Of a stretch of 64,000 nt of DNA, positions 44,370-53,965 are shown piece by piece (position 1 is the first letter of the stretch; every line of letters starts with the position of its first letter). The position numbers and the translations under genes were made by a program. Below the pieces are notes generated by a model that was not told the DNA's origin, searched no databases, and worked only from the letters and a program-made list of their open reading frames with translations. The stretch is from Oscillospiraceae bacterium (lineage in GTDB: Bacteria > Bacillota > Clostridia > Oscillospirales > Acutalibacteraceae). Location: assembly GCA_003514385.1 (NCBI GenBank), contig DOQR01000009.1, positions 1 to 64,000 on the forward strand, written 5' to 3'.

Positions 44370-46016
44370 ATGAATTCAACGGGTGCGCGGGCGCTGATAG
44401 ATGTGCTGCTCGAACAGGGAGTCGATACGGTTTTCGGTTATCCCGGCAGTGCGGTGCTCGATATCTACGATGAACTTTACAAATGCGATAAAATTCGCCA
44501 TATACTCACCTGCCACGAGCAGGCGGCGGCTCACGCGGCGGACGGATACGCCCGCGCGACGGGCAGAACGGGAGTTGTTATTGCAACCTCGGGACCCGGT
44601 GCCACCAATCTCGTGACGGGCATCGCCGCAGCATACATGGATTCGAGCCCCGTTGTTGCGATAACGGGGAACGTCAAGACCTCGCTCCTCGGAAGCGACT
44701 CGTTTCAGGAGGTCGATATCGCGGGCGTTACGATGCCGGTGACGAAATATTCGTTCATCGCGTCGGGCGAGCGCGGAGTGGCGCAGGATGTCCGCGAGGC
44801 GTTCTCGATAGCGCAGTCCGGCAGAAAAGGTCCGGTTTTAGTCGATATCCCGGCGGATATCGCGGCTCAGAGCGAGGAATATGAACGCGCACCGAAGAGC
44901 GAGCCCGCCCCGGCAAGAGAGCCGGAGAAAGCCGAGCTCGAACGCGCAGCGCAGATGATAGAAAAAGCCAAAAGACCGCTTATCTATGTCGGCGGCGGGG
45001 CGATAAGCTCCGGCGCGTCGGACGCGCTGAAAACATTTGCTCAAAAACTGCATATCCCCGTCGCGTGTTCTATGATGGGGCTCGGCGCTTATCCGTGCTC
45101 GGCGGAGCTGTTCTTGGGGCTCGTCGGCATGCACGGAAACCCGGTCGCCAATATGGCGGCGTTAAACTGCGATTTGCTCATTGCCGCGGGCGCGAGGTTT
45201 TCAAACCGCGTTGCCGCGAGCAAAGAGAGCTTCGCCCCGAAGGCGAAGATAATACATATTGATATAGACGCGGCGGAGTTCGACAAAAATATAATTTCCG
45301 ACGCCCACATTCTCGGCGACCTCGGAAAGACGCTCGAAAAGCTCAGCACTATGCTGCCGCCGGGAGAGAATCCCGAGTGGCTCGGCGAGATAGCCGAGTT
45401 CAAAAGGCGGATTCCGCGCCCGAAGCCCTATGCTCCGTACACGGTTTTGCATACTCTGAGCGAGCTGACGAAGGGCGAAGCGAATATAGTGACCGATGTC
45501 GGTCAGAATCAGATGTGGACGGCGCAGTACTATGACTTTGAACGCCCGCGTTCGCTGATAACCTCGGGCGGACTGGGCGCGATGGGCTTCGGCATGGGTG
45601 CGGCGATAGGCGCGGCACTCGGTAAGCCGGAGCGAAAGACCGTTCTGATAACAGGGGACGGCGGATTCCATATGAGCCTGAGCGAGCTTGCAACGCTCAG
45701 CAGATATAATATCCCAGTTGTTGTTGTCGTGATGAACAACGGCGTGCTCGGTATGGTGCGCCAGTGGCAGAAGGTGTTCTATGACGAGCGCTTTTCCGCG
45801 ACTCAGCCGGGTCGCGGTACGGATATAGCCGCAGTCGCAAAGGCGTTCGGCGTCAAGGGCATGAGAATAAAGAATCCGTCGCAGGCGAAGCGCGTTTTCA
45901 AAAAGGCGCTCTCGATGGACAAGCCCGTAGTTATAGACTGCCGCATCGACCCAGACTGCGCGGTGCTCCCGATGATACCTCCGGGCGGCGATATCACGAC
46001 GGCTATCTACAAATAA
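44370..46016 (+). CDS. ilvB: Acetolactate synthase large subunit
   Basis: This 548-aa ThDP enzyme makes 2-acetolactate from pyruvate (valine, leucine) or 2-aceto-2-hydroxybutyrate (isoleucine). The ThDP glutamate is in C-H-E-Q-A-A-A-H-A-A-D-G-Y-A-R, and the G-D-G-x25-N-N metal motif appears as G-D-G-G-F-H ending in V-M-N-N-G. ATG 44370 with SD AGAGG is preferred over GTG 44364. It is followed by ilvN and cimA. Confidence 0.92.
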   Translation: MNSTGARALIDVLLEQGVDTVFGYPGSAVLDIYDELYKCDKIRHILTCHEQAAAHAADGYARATGRTGVVIATSGPGATNLVTGIAAAYMDSSPVVAITGNVKTSLLGSDSFQEVDIAGVTMPVTKYSFIASGERGVAQDVREAFSIAQSGRKGPVLVDIPADIAAQSEEYERAPKSEPAPAREPEKAELERAAQMIEKAKRPLIYVGGGAISSGASDALKTFAQKLHIPVACSMMGLGAYPCSAELFLGLVGMHGNPVANMAALNCDLLIAAGARFSNRVAASKESFAPKAKIIHIDIDAAEFDKNIISDAHILGDLGKTLEKLSTMLPPGENPEWLGEIAEFKRRIPRPKPYAPYTVLHTLSELTKGEANIVTDVGQNQMWTAQYYDFERPRSLITSGGLGAMGFGMGAAIGAALGKPERKTVLITGDGGFHMSLSELATLSRYNIPVVVVVMNNGVLGMVRQWQKVFYDERFSATQPGRGTDIAAVAKAFGVKGMRIKNPSQAKRVFKKALSMDKPVVIDCRIDPDCAVLPMIPPGGDITTAIYK

Positions 46017-46028
46017 GGAGAAATTATT

Positions 46029-46526
46029 ATGACTCAGAAGCTGACCGTTTCGGCGCTTGTCCGAAACCGCTCGGGCGTTCTGCTCAGAGTGGCGGGACTT
46101 TTTGCGCGCCGCGGATATAATATACGAAGCCTCACGGTCTCCGAGACCGAGCATCCCGAGTTCTCGCGAATGACGGTTGTCTCCGAGGTTGAGCCGGAGC
46201 AGGTGAAGCAGGTAGAGGCTCAGCTGTTGAAACTCGAGGATGTCATAAAAGTGGCGCATCTCGAAGAGGGAAAGCTCGTTTCGAGCGAACTTCTGCTGAT
46301 AAAAGTCCACTGCCTCAACAAGGACAGACCGCAGGTCCTGAAGACTGTTATAGCCTACGGCGCGAGGGTCAAGGACATCGGTCACACGATGCTCACGGCG
46401 GAGCTGACGGGCGAGCCGGAGCGAATAGACGCGTTTATCGCGGACATGAGCGTCCACGGAATAGCCGAGCTTTCGCGCTCGGGCATAACCGCTCTTGAGA
46501 GTGGCGACACGGTCATAAACGACTGA
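46029..46526 (+). CDS. ilvN: Acetolactate synthase small (regulatory) subunit
   Basis: This 165-aa protein has an N-terminal ACT domain (V-R-N-R-S-G-V-L-L-R-V-A-G-L-F-A-R-R-G-Y-N-I) and the C-terminal AHAS-regulatory fold. It activates the IlvB subunit and gives valine feedback inhibition. It lies 12 bp after ilvB. Confidence 0.92.
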   Translation: MTQKLTVSALVRNRSGVLLRVAGLFARRGYNIRSLTVSETEHPEFSRMTVVSEVEPEQVKQVEAQLLKLEDVIKVAHLEEGKLVSSELLLIKVHCLNKDRPQVLKTVIAYGARVKDIGHTMLTAELTGEPERIDAFIADMSVHGIAELSRSGITALESGDTVIND

Positions 46527-46542
46527 CACGGGAGGGAGAGAC

Positions 46543-48123
46543 TTGAAAAAGATAGAACTTCTCGATTCGACCCTGCGCGACGGAGCACAGGGTGAGGGAA
46601 TATCCTTTTCCGTCAACGACAGGCTGGAGATAGTCCGTGTGCTGGACGATCTCGGCATACCGATAATCGAGGCGGGCAACCCCACGTCAAATCCGCGCGA
46701 GCTTGAATTTTTCGAGCGGGCGAGCAGGCTGTGGCTCAAAAATTCCCGCCTGTGCGCATTCGGTTCAACGCGTAGAAAGGGCGAGGGAGTCGAAGAGGAC
46801 GCGGCGTGTGCCGCTCTGCTCAAGGCGGGAACTCCGTGCGTGTCGATAGTCGGCAAGAGCAGAAAAGTTCAGGTCGAGGGCGTTTTGCAGACGAGCCTCG
46901 AAGAAAATCTATCTATGATAGAGGAAACCTGCCGCTTTTTCAAAAGCCACGGCAAATATGTCGTTTTCGACGCCGAGCACTTCTTTGACGGTATGTCGGA
47001 CAATGACGGCTACGCGCTCGAAAGTCTGCGCGCGGCTCTGCGCGGCGGCGCGGACTGCCTGACGCTCTGCGACACGAACGGCGGCTCGTTTCCCGATTAT
47101 ATTGAAAAAATCACCGGCGAGGTCGTAAAAGCCTTTCCGGGTACAAATATAGGAATCCACACCCACAACGATTCGGACATGGCGTGCGCGGGCGCACTCA
47201 TGGCTGTCAGAGCGGGCGCGAAGCAAGTACAGGGCACGTTTATCGGCTTCGGCGAGCGGTGCGGAAACGCGAAGCTCACTTCGATAATCCCGAACTTGCA
47301 GATAAAGTCCGATTACGAGTGTATCCCGCAGGAGAATTTGAAAAATCTGACCTCATCGGCGATAAAGATAGCGTCGATAGCCAATGTAACTTTGCACAGG
47401 GATGTGCCGTTTGTCGGGCGCAGCGCATTCGCCCATAAAGCGGGAATGCACGCCGACGGCGTTTTGAAATTCAGCGAATCGTTCGAGCATATCGACCCCG
47501 AATCCGTCGGCAACCGCAGGCGCTTCCTGCTTTCTGAAGTGACCGGCAAGGCGGCGGTGCTCAAGAAGATACAGAAGCTCTATCCCGATTTTGACAAGGA
47601 TTCGCCGCAGGTCGCGGAGCTGCTCGATATCCTGAAGCAAAAAGAATACGAGGGCTATCAGTATGAGGGCGCGGATTCGTCGTTCGAGCTGATAGTTCAC
47701 CGCCTCGTCAGAAAATATAAGCCGTTCTTCGATCTCATCAGCTACAAGGTGCTCGACGAGCTGCCCTATGACAACGGACACAGCGCAACGGCGACAATAA
47801 AGCTCAGCGTCGACGGCAGAGTCAGGATAGCGGCGTCGGACGGCGACGGCCCCGTCAACGCGCTCGACCGCGCTCTGCGTGAAGCGCTCGAGGTGTTCTA
47901 CCCGTGCCTTAGAAAATTGAGGCTCATCGACTACAAGGTTCGCGTCATGGAGCCGAAAGATGCTACGGCGGCGAGCGTCCGCGTTCTTATAACTTCGTCC
48001 GACGGCGAGGATATCTGGACAACGGTCGGCGTGTCGCAGGACGTTATCAACGCGAGCTGGATAGCGCTCGTCGACTCCATCGAGCATAAGCTCGTGAGCA
48101 TGGGCGAGAATCTGCACAGGTAA
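46543..48123 (+). CDS. cimA: Citramalate synthase
   Basis: This 526-aa protein starts at TTG 46543 after GGAGGGAG. It condenses pyruvate and acetyl-CoA to (R)-citramalate, giving 2-oxobutyrate for isoleucine without threonine. The DRE-TIM motif S-T-L-R-D-G-A-Q-G-E-G-I-S-F-S, the stretches E-H-F-F-D-G and G-Y-Q-Y-E-G-A, and the C-terminal LeuA-type allosteric domain match CimA (TIGR00977 type) better than LeuA. Co-localisation with ilvBN supports an isoleucine role. Confidence 0.85.
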   Translation: MKKIELLDSTLRDGAQGEGISFSVNDRLEIVRVLDDLGIPIIEAGNPTSNPRELEFFERASRLWLKNSRLCAFGSTRRKGEGVEEDAACAALLKAGTPCVSIVGKSRKVQVEGVLQTSLEENLSMIEETCRFFKSHGKYVVFDAEHFFDGMSDNDGYALESLRAALRGGADCLTLCDTNGGSFPDYIEKITGEVVKAFPGTNIGIHTHNDSDMACAGALMAVRAGAKQVQGTFIGFGERCGNAKLTSIIPNLQIKSDYECIPQENLKNLTSSAIKIASIANVTLHRDVPFVGRSAFAHKAGMHADGVLKFSESFEHIDPESVGNRRRFLLSEVTGKAAVLKKIQKLYPDFDKDSPQVAELLDILKQKEYEGYQYEGADSSFELIVHRLVRKYKPFFDLISYKVLDELPYDNGHSATATIKLSVDGRVRIAASDGDGPVNALDRALREALEVFYPCLRKLRLIDYKVRVMEPKDATAASVRVLITSSDGEDIWTTVGVSQDVINASWIALVDSIEHKLVSMGENLHR

Positions 48124-48229
48124 ATATACGAAATTTTGTAACAAAATGTTATTCCGTCATTCACACAAACTTTTGCGAATGGTCTATAATAATTACAATG
48201 GGTTCGTTTAAAACAAAGGAGAGGTACTT

Positions 48230-48919
48230 ATGGCTAACGAAAAAATACTTGTCGTTGACGACGACGTTAATATCTGCGAACTGCTGCGCCTCTATCTTGA
48301 AAAAGAGGGCTACACAGTCAGCATAGTGAACGACGGCGAGAGCGCCGTGAAGAGCTTCGGCGAGATTCAGCCGGATCTGATGCTGCTTGATATAATGCTG
48401 CCCCGTCTCGACGGCTGGCAGGTCTGCCGCGAGATCAGAAAATTCTCGGATAAGCCGATAATTATGCTCACCGCAAAGGGCGAGACTTTTGATAAAGTCC
48501 TCGGTCTCGAGCTCGGCGCGGACGACTATGTCGTCAAGCCCTTCGATGCAAAGGAAGTTGTGGCGCGCGTCAAGGCAGTCCTCAGACGCAGCGCGGGCGC
48601 TCCGGCGGCGGATATAAAGCAGGTCGAATATGACAAGCTCAAGATAAACCTGACGAACTATGAGCTCTGGGTCGACGGCAAGCGCATCGACACTCCGCCC
48701 AAAGAGTTGGAGCTTATCTATCACCTTGCCAGCAACCCGAACAGGGTGTTCACCCGCGATCAGCTGCTCGATGAAGTCTGGGGCTTCGATTATTACGGCG
48801 ATTCGAGAACGGTCGATGTCCATGTCAAGAGGCTCAGAGAGAAGCTCGAGGGCGTGTCCGACAAGTGGGAGCTCAAGACCGTCTGGAGCGTAGGCTACAA
48901 GTTTGAGACCAAGGATTGA
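48230..48919 (+). CDS. OmpR/PhoB-family response regulator
   Basis: This 229-aa protein has a receiver domain with the phospho-acceptor Asp54 (L-L-D-I-M-L-P), acidic D10-D12, Thr in M-L-T-A-K and Lys in V-V-K-P-F. A C-terminal winged helix (R-V-F-T-R-D-Q-L-L-D-E-V-W-G and T-V-D-V-H-V-K-R-L) follows. A TATAAT element lies at 48185-48190 without a good -35. It overlaps the kinase gene start. Confidence 0.92.
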   Translation: MANEKILVVDDDVNICELLRLYLEKEGYTVSIVNDGESAVKSFGEIQPDLMLLDIMLPRLDGWQVCREIRKFSDKPIIMLTAKGETFDKVLGLELGADDYVVKPFDAKEVVARVKAVLRRSAGAPAADIKQVEYDKLKINLTNYELWVDGKRIDTPPKELELIYHLASNPNRVFTRDQLLDEVWGFDYYGDSRTVDVHVKRLREKLEGVSDKWELKTVWSVGYKFETKD

Positions 48920-50466
48920 TGTGCATGAAAAAAGCACGCAAAAAGTTTGAAATAAAAGATGTAAAGAACGCAGGCTCGAGAACAAAACGCTCGGGTCTGT
49001 TTCACCGTTACTTTTATGTGACGGTGCTAATACTGTTTATCGGCTTCACCATTCTCGGCTCGTCGTTGTTGATATTCATCGCGCGCTACCAGTCCGAAGA
49101 GAAGACGGCGCTTTTAAAGCAGAACGCGCAGACCGTCTCGCAGACTGCCGCGGCGCTTATTCAAAAAGGCTACTCGCTTGAAGAGAGCAACAAGAATTCT
49201 ACTCTGCTCATGAGCGTTTCGACCGCCCAGCTCTCGCAGGCGATAGATGCGGACATTTATATATGCGACACCGACGGCAAGATAATCTGCTGTAAGGATA
49301 TATGGCAGTCCAATCTCGTGATGTACATGGGCGAGTGCATAGTCCACAGCAAATATACCGTCCCAAGGGCGGCTTTGGATAAGCTCAACGGCGGCGGATA
49401 TACCGAGACGGGAACGCTCGGCGGGATGTACAAGAGCTCGCATTTTATAAGCGTTGAGCCGATAGTGGCATCCGGCAAGCTTTGCGGCGCGGTCATCGCT
49501 TCGCAGGATACGGATTCGCTGCACGAGCCTGTCAGGGCGATGCTCAAGATGTTCCTGTTCTCGGCAATCCTCGCGCTCGCGATAGCATTCGTTGCAACAT
49601 ATGTTATGACCTATCAGATGACAAAGCCCCTGCGCGAGATGTCGGCGGCGGCAAAGCAGTATGCAAAGGGCGATTTCAGCAATCGAATCTCGGTGCCCTA
49701 TCATAAAGTGCTGGGCGGCGACGAGGACGAGGTCGCGGAGCTTGTGACGGCGTTCAACTCGATGGCGAACGCGCTTTCGGCTATCGAGACTTCGAGACGC
49801 AATTTCGTCGCGAATGTCTCGCACGAGTTAAAGACCCCGATGACCACTATCGGCGGATTCATAGACGGAATACTCGACGGCACGATAGATTCGTCGAAGA
49901 GCACATATTATCTCAGAATAGTCTCCGACGAGGTCAAGCGCCTTTCACGCCTTGTTACGGGTATGCTCAATATGTCGAAGATAGAGGCGGGTCAGTTAAA
50001 AATCCAGCCTAAGGAGTTCGACATTTCGGCAATGACCTTCAAAACGATGCTCGGCTTCGAGCGCGCGATAGATGAAAAGAAGATAGAGATACGCGGCCTT
50101 GATAAGGTCGAGCCGCTCAACATCTGTGCCGACGAGGATATGATAAACCAGGTCGTATATAATCTTATCGACAACGCCGTGAAGTTCACGAACGAGGGCG
50201 GCTATATCGAAGTCGCGATAAAATCGGACAGCGAGAAGATGATATTCTCCGTCAAAAACAGCGGCAAGGGAATCTCGCGCGAAGAGGCGGGCAAAGTCTT
50301 TGAGCGCTTCTATAAAACGGACAAGTCGCGCAGCTACGATGTCAAGGGAGCGGGTCTCGGACTGTATATAGTCAAGACCATAATCGATATGCACGGCGGC
50401 CAGATAACCGTCAACAGCGAGCCGGGCGAGTACACGCAGTTCGTGTTCTGGCTTCCGCTGAGATGA
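48919..50466 (+). CDS. Sensor histidine kinase
   Basis: This membrane kinase of about 515 aa has a TM segment at about 30-52, an extracytoplasmic sensor loop, a second TM at about 205-230 and a HAMP linker. The HisKA His is at about 299 in V-S-H-E-L-K-T-P-M and the HATPase domain has N-L-I-D-N-A-V-K-F and G-L-G-L-Y. Starts ATG 48919 or 48925 are both possible. It pairs with the upstream regulator. The following HtrA gene may be a target (envelope stress), by inference. Confidence 0.9.
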   Translation: MCMKKARKKFEIKDVKNAGSRTKRSGLFHRYFYVTVLILFIGFTILGSSLLIFIARYQSEEKTALLKQNAQTVSQTAAALIQKGYSLEESNKNSTLLMSVSTAQLSQAIDADIYICDTDGKIICCKDIWQSNLVMYMGECIVHSKYTVPRAALDKLNGGGYTETGTLGGMYKSSHFISVEPIVASGKLCGAVIASQDTDSLHEPVRAMLKMFLFSAILALAIAFVATYVMTYQMTKPLREMSAAAKQYAKGDFSNRISVPYHKVLGGDEDEVAELVTAFNSMANALSAIETSRRNFVANVSHELKTPMTTIGGFIDGILDGTIDSSKSTYYLRIVSDEVKRLSRLVTGMLNMSKIEAGQLKIQPKEFDISAMTFKTMLGFERAIDEKKIEIRGLDKVEPLNICADEDMINQVVYNLIDNAVKFTNEGGYIEVAIKSDSEKMIFSVKNSGKGISREEAGKVFERFYKTDKSRSYDVKGAGLGLYIVKTIIDMHGGQITVNSEPGEYTQFVFWLPLR

Positions 50467-50603
50467 ATTTTTGCGGAAAAAAGTTGAATAAAAATCCAAA
50501 GGTTATTTACCCGACGTTCAAGAAATCGTAATATTGAGAGTCCATAATAGTGTCAAAAGATGAAGGATATCCCGAAGGCAATGGATGGAGGTAAATTCAG
50601 TTT

Positions 50604-52064
50604 ATGTACAATGATGATTATGTGAACAACTTCGGCAGTTCCGGCGAGACGCCGCCCGAAGACAACTCGGCAGACACCGCACAGCAGTCTGCACCGCTTG
50701 AGCCGGATCAGGTTTATTCTGCTCCGCAGCAGCCCGGACAGGGCAGCTATAACAGCCAAAATTCATATAATTCCGGCAGCTACACGCCGCCTCAGCCCGA
50801 GAAAAAGAAGAAAAAGATGAGCGCGAAGAAGAAAGGCGTTGCGGTTTTCGCCGCGATTCTCGCAGTTGTTATCGCGGTCTCCGCGACCGTCACCGTGCTT
50901 GCAAAGAGAAACAATAACAATAGCTCGGGCGGCACTTCTGTGACCGGCACTTCCGAGGGCGACGCTCAGCTGAACATCGCCGAGACACCGAAAGCGACAA
51001 CGACTTCAAAGGGCAACGGTGTGCTCACCTCGGCTCAGATATATGAAAAAGTTTCTCCGAGCAATGTCGGCATAGTCGTATACAGCCAGTCGTCAAGCTC
51101 GGCTTCCGGCGAAGGCTCCGGCATAGTCATGGGCGAAAATAAAGATCACACTTATACCTATATAATCACCTGCGCCCATGTTATCAGCGGCGAGGGCGTC
51201 AAAGCCGTCGTTCAGCTGCATGACGGCACACAGTATGACGCTGAGATAGTCGGCTACGATTCGCGCACCGATATCGGCGTGCTGAAAATAAAGGCTACGG
51301 GCTTCACCGCCGCGGAATTCGGCGATTCAACGAAGCTTTCGGTCGGCGAGACTGTCTATGCAATAGGCAACCCCGGCGGCACCGAATTTTTCGGCTCGTT
51401 CACGAACGGCATGGTCTCCGCGATTTCGAGAACGGTCAGCAGCCAGATAGGCTATTCCATGGAGTGCATCCAGCACACGGCGGCTATCAGCCCCGGCAAC
51501 TCCGGCGGCGCTCTGATAAACGAATACGGCCAGGTGGTCGGTATCAACTCTCTCAAAATCAGCGACAGCAGCTATGAGCTCATGGGCTTCTCTATCCCGA
51601 TCTCGTCCGCAAAAGAGATAATCGACGATCTTATCGCCTACGGCAGAGTGCCGAACCGCCCGAAGCTCGGCATCAGCTACTTCTCCAATACATCGAATCA
51701 GCAGTATAACATGATCGTGCAGATAAAGGGTCTGCCGGCAGGCTCGCTTATCATCGCGGACATCAACGCGGACAGCGACCTTGCAAACAGCAGCGCTCAG
51801 GTCGGCGATCTTATAACGGCGGTCAACGGCAAGGAGCTGAGCACTTCGGAAGTTCTGCTCGAAGCGATTGAAAACTCCAAGGTCGGCGATACATTGACCC
51901 TGACCCTGTGTAGGATATCGAGCAACTATCAGACAAAGGAATTTAATGTCAAGGTAAAGCTCGTCGAGGACACCGGAAATACTTCGTCCGCATCCTCTCA
52001 ACAGCAGCAGGAGCAGACAACTCAGCAGGATAACAGATCATTCTACTACAACCCCTTTAATTGA
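50604..52064 (+). CDS. HtrA/DegP-type membrane serine protease
   Basis: This 486-aa protein has a Ser/Gln/Tyr-rich cytoplasmic N-terminus (1-65), a Lys-rich stretch, one TM helix at about 75-98 and a trypsin-like domain. The triad is His at about 192 (C-A-H-V), Asp at about 223 (R-T-D-I-G-V-L) and Ser at about 299 (G-N-S-G-G-A). A C-terminal PDZ domain is followed by a Gln-rich tail. It should degrade or refold misfolded exported proteins. It follows a two-component system by 137 bp, as in the CssRS-HtrA type of arrangement. Confidence 0.9.
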   Translation: MYNDDYVNNFGSSGETPPEDNSADTAQQSAPLEPDQVYSAPQQPGQGSYNSQNSYNSGSYTPPQPEKKKKKMSAKKKGVAVFAAILAVVIAVSATVTVLAKRNNNNSSGGTSVTGTSEGDAQLNIAETPKATTTSKGNGVLTSAQIYEKVSPSNVGIVVYSQSSSSASGEGSGIVMGENKDHTYTYIITCAHVISGEGVKAVVQLHDGTQYDAEIVGYDSRTDIGVLKIKATGFTAAEFGDSTKLSVGETVYAIGNPGGTEFFGSFTNGMVSAISRTVSSQIGYSMECIQHTAAISPGNSGGALINEYGQVVGINSLKISDSSYELMGFSIPISSAKEIIDDLIAYGRVPNRPKLGISYFSNTSNQQYNMIVQIKGLPAGSLIIADINADSDLANSSAQVGDLITAVNGKELSTSEVLLEAIENSKVGDTLTLTLCRISSNYQTKEFNVKVKLVEDTGNTSSASSQQQQEQTTQQDNRSFYYNPFN

Positions 52065-52088
52065 TATATCACCTTTCTAACGAAAAAC

Positions 52089-52121
52089 GCGGGTACAGCG
52101 AAAACTGTGCCCGCGCTTTTT
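52089..52121 (+). terminator. Terminator of htrA
   Basis: A 10-bp stem (GCGGGTACAG with CTGTGCCCGC, one G-T) and a T5 tract, 25 bp after the stop codon. Confidence 0.8.
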
Positions 52122-52131
52122 GTTAAAAAAT

Positions 52132-52160
52132 ACAGCCCCGGCAAAATCTGCCGAGGCTGT
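52132..52160 (-). terminator. Terminator of the met operon
   Basis: On the minus strand a 12-bp stem (ACAGCCTCGGCA with TGCCGGGGCTGT) is followed by ATTTTTT, just after metI. Confidence 0.8.
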
Positions 52161-52169
52161 TGGTTTTGA

Positions 52170-52874
52170 TTATTTCTTGAGTCTCTTGTCGGTCTTTGTT
52201 GCAAGGTGGGTGCCGACGCTCTGGAAAATCTGAACGAGCGCTATGAGCAGGATAACGGCAAAGATCATGACGAGATATTTGTAGCGGTAGTAGCCGTAGT
52301 TTATGGCAATCTTACCGAGTCCGCCGCCGCCGATTATTCCGCTCATTGCGGAGTAGCCGAGGATGGTAGTTATCGCTATCGTGAAGTTCGAGAGCAGCGA
52401 GGGCACGCTCTCGGGAATCATGACTTTTATAATTATCTGCATGGGCGAAGCTCCCATGCTCTGCGCGGCTTCGATTATGTTCGGGTTGACCTCGCGCAGG
52501 CTGCTTTCAACAAGGCGCGCCACAAACGGGAACGACGCGATGACGAGCGGGACTATAGAAGCGACAGTGCCGACCGCCGTGCCGACAATAAGGCGGGTCA
52601 GCGGGAAAACGAGGATCATCAAGATCAAGAACGGCACCGAGCGCAGAAGGTTTATAATAACATTGAGAACCTTCATCAGAGCCTTCGGCAGGGGGAGCAC
52701 GCCGCCCTTTTCGCCCGCGACGAGCAGCACGCCGAGCGGCAGGCCGATGATTATCGCAAAGAGCGTGGAGAGCAGGGTGACATATATCGTCTCCCAGATA
52801 GCCAGCGGGAAATCATTTTTTAATATATCGAGGGCTTCTGTCAGCGCCTCGGAAGTGAATGCATTGTCAAACAT
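52170..52874 (-). CDS. metI: Methionine ABC transporter permease
   Basis: This 234-aa inner-membrane permease has five to six TM segments. The EAA-loop motif reads E-A-A-Q-S-M-G-A-S-P-M-Q-I, the contact with MetN. It lies 3 bp after metN with SD GAGGAGG and is the last gene of the metQ-metN-metI transcript. Confidence 0.92.
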   Translation of the reverse strand: MFDNAFTSEALTEALDILKNDFPLAIWETIYVTLLSTLFAIIIGLPLGVLLVAGEKGGVLPLPKALMKVLNVIINLLRSVPFLILMILVFPLTRLIVGTAVGTVASIVPLVIASFPFVARLVESSLREVNPNIIEAAQSMGASPMQIIIKVMIPESVPSLLSNFTIAITTILGYSAMSGIIGGGGLGKIAINYGYYRYKYLVMIFAVILLIALVQIFQSVGTHLATKTDKRLKK

Positions 52875-52877
52875 CTT

Positions 52878-53876
52878 TTAAACCTCCTCAACAAGAATAT
52901 CCGGCATACTCTGCAGATATTTCGACGCGCGTTCAAGCTCGCTGTCCCCTCCGGGGATGCCGAGGAGCATATTGCCGTAGACCTTGTCGCCGATGCAGCG
53001 CGTGGAGGCCGCCAGGATGTTCGCCGCGATTCCCTCGTCTATAGCCATCTTGGTTATCAGCGGGGTGTTGGTCGCGAACGCGCCGTTGAAGACGACTCTT
53101 ATCCTGTGCTCGTCCGAAGCGGGAGCAAAAATCTCATCCGAAGCGTCGGGGAACACGAGGCGTTTTGCTGCCGCCGACTGCGGATGGGCAAAGACGGTGC
53201 TGACTTCGCCCTGTTCAACGACCGTGCCGTTGTCAAGAATGGCGACTCGGTTGCAGGTCTCTTCGACAACGCTCATCTGGTGGGTTATTATAATAACCGT
53301 TATGCCGAGCTTTTTATTTATGTCTCTTATGAGGTTGAGGATCGAATGGGTGGTGTTCGGGTCGAGTGCGCTTGTCGCCTCGTCGCAGAGCAGAACTTTT
53401 GGGTTTGTAGCAAGTGCGCGGGCTATCGCGATTCTCTGCTGCTGACCGCCGGAGAGCTGAGCGGGGTAAGCCTTCGCTTTGTCGGGCAGACCGACTATCT
53501 CGAGCAGTTCGAGCGCGCGTTTCTTCGCGTCCTCTTTCTTCATGCCCTCAAGCTCGAGCGGAAAGCAGATGTTTTTCAGGCAGTTGCGCTGCATGAGCAG
53601 GTTGAAGCCCTGGAATATCATGGTTATATTGCGGCGGGCGTCCCTGAGCTGCTTGCTCGAAAGCGAACCCATATCGACCCCGTCTATGAGTATCTGGCCC
53701 TCAGTCGGGCGTTCGAGCATATTTATGCACCGCACGAGTGTGCTCTTGCCCGCGCCGCTCATGCCGATGATGCCGTAAATATCGCCGTCGTTTATCGTCA
53801 GAGAAACATTCTTGAGCGCGTCGAGCGAGCTGTCGGCGGTCTTGAAAGTTTTTGACAGATTTTTAATCTCGATCAT
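52878..53876 (-). CDS. metN: Methionine ABC transporter ATPase
   Basis: This 332-aa ABC ATPase has Walker A G-M-S-G-A-G-K-S-T, signature L-S-G-G-Q-Q-Q-R, Walker B V-L-L-C-D-E-A-T and a C-terminal NIL domain that senses methionine. ATG 53876 with GGAGG is preferred to the longer ORF. A possible hairpin (AATGCCGG with CCGGCATT) lies between metQ and metN and may reduce expression of the latter relative to metQ. Confidence 0.93.
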   Translation of the reverse strand: MIEIKNLSKTFKTADSSLDALKNVSLTINDGDIYGIIGMSGAGKSTLVRCINMLERPTEGQILIDGVDMGSLSSKQLRDARRNITMIFQGFNLLMQRNCLKNICFPLELEGMKKEDAKKRALELLEIVGLPDKAKAYPAQLSGGQQQRIAIARALATNPKVLLCDEATSALDPNTTHSILNLIRDINKKLGITVIIITHQMSVVEETCNRVAILDNGTVVEQGEVSTVFAHPQSAAAKRLVFPDASDEIFAPASDEHRIRVVFNGAFATNTPLITKMAIDEGIAANILAASTRCIGDKVYGNMLLGIPGGDSELERASKYLQSMPDILVEEV

Positions 53877-53965
53877 TTTATGCCTCCGAACTTCTGGATA
53901 AAAAGATAATGCCGGCAAGAAGCCCGATTAAGAGCAACTTAGCCCGGCATTATATTTTATAACAT

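Noticed and set aside
45201..46856. 551-aa minus-strand ORF across ilvB, ilvN and cimA
   Set aside because: It crosses three well-supported genes on the other strand, and its sequence has the Arg/Leu-rich look of an antisense frame.
46543..48123. 2-isopropylmalate synthase (leuA)
   Set aside because: The D-G-A-Q-G-E-G motif and the overall 526-aa pattern match citramalate synthase better, and no leuBCD genes follow.
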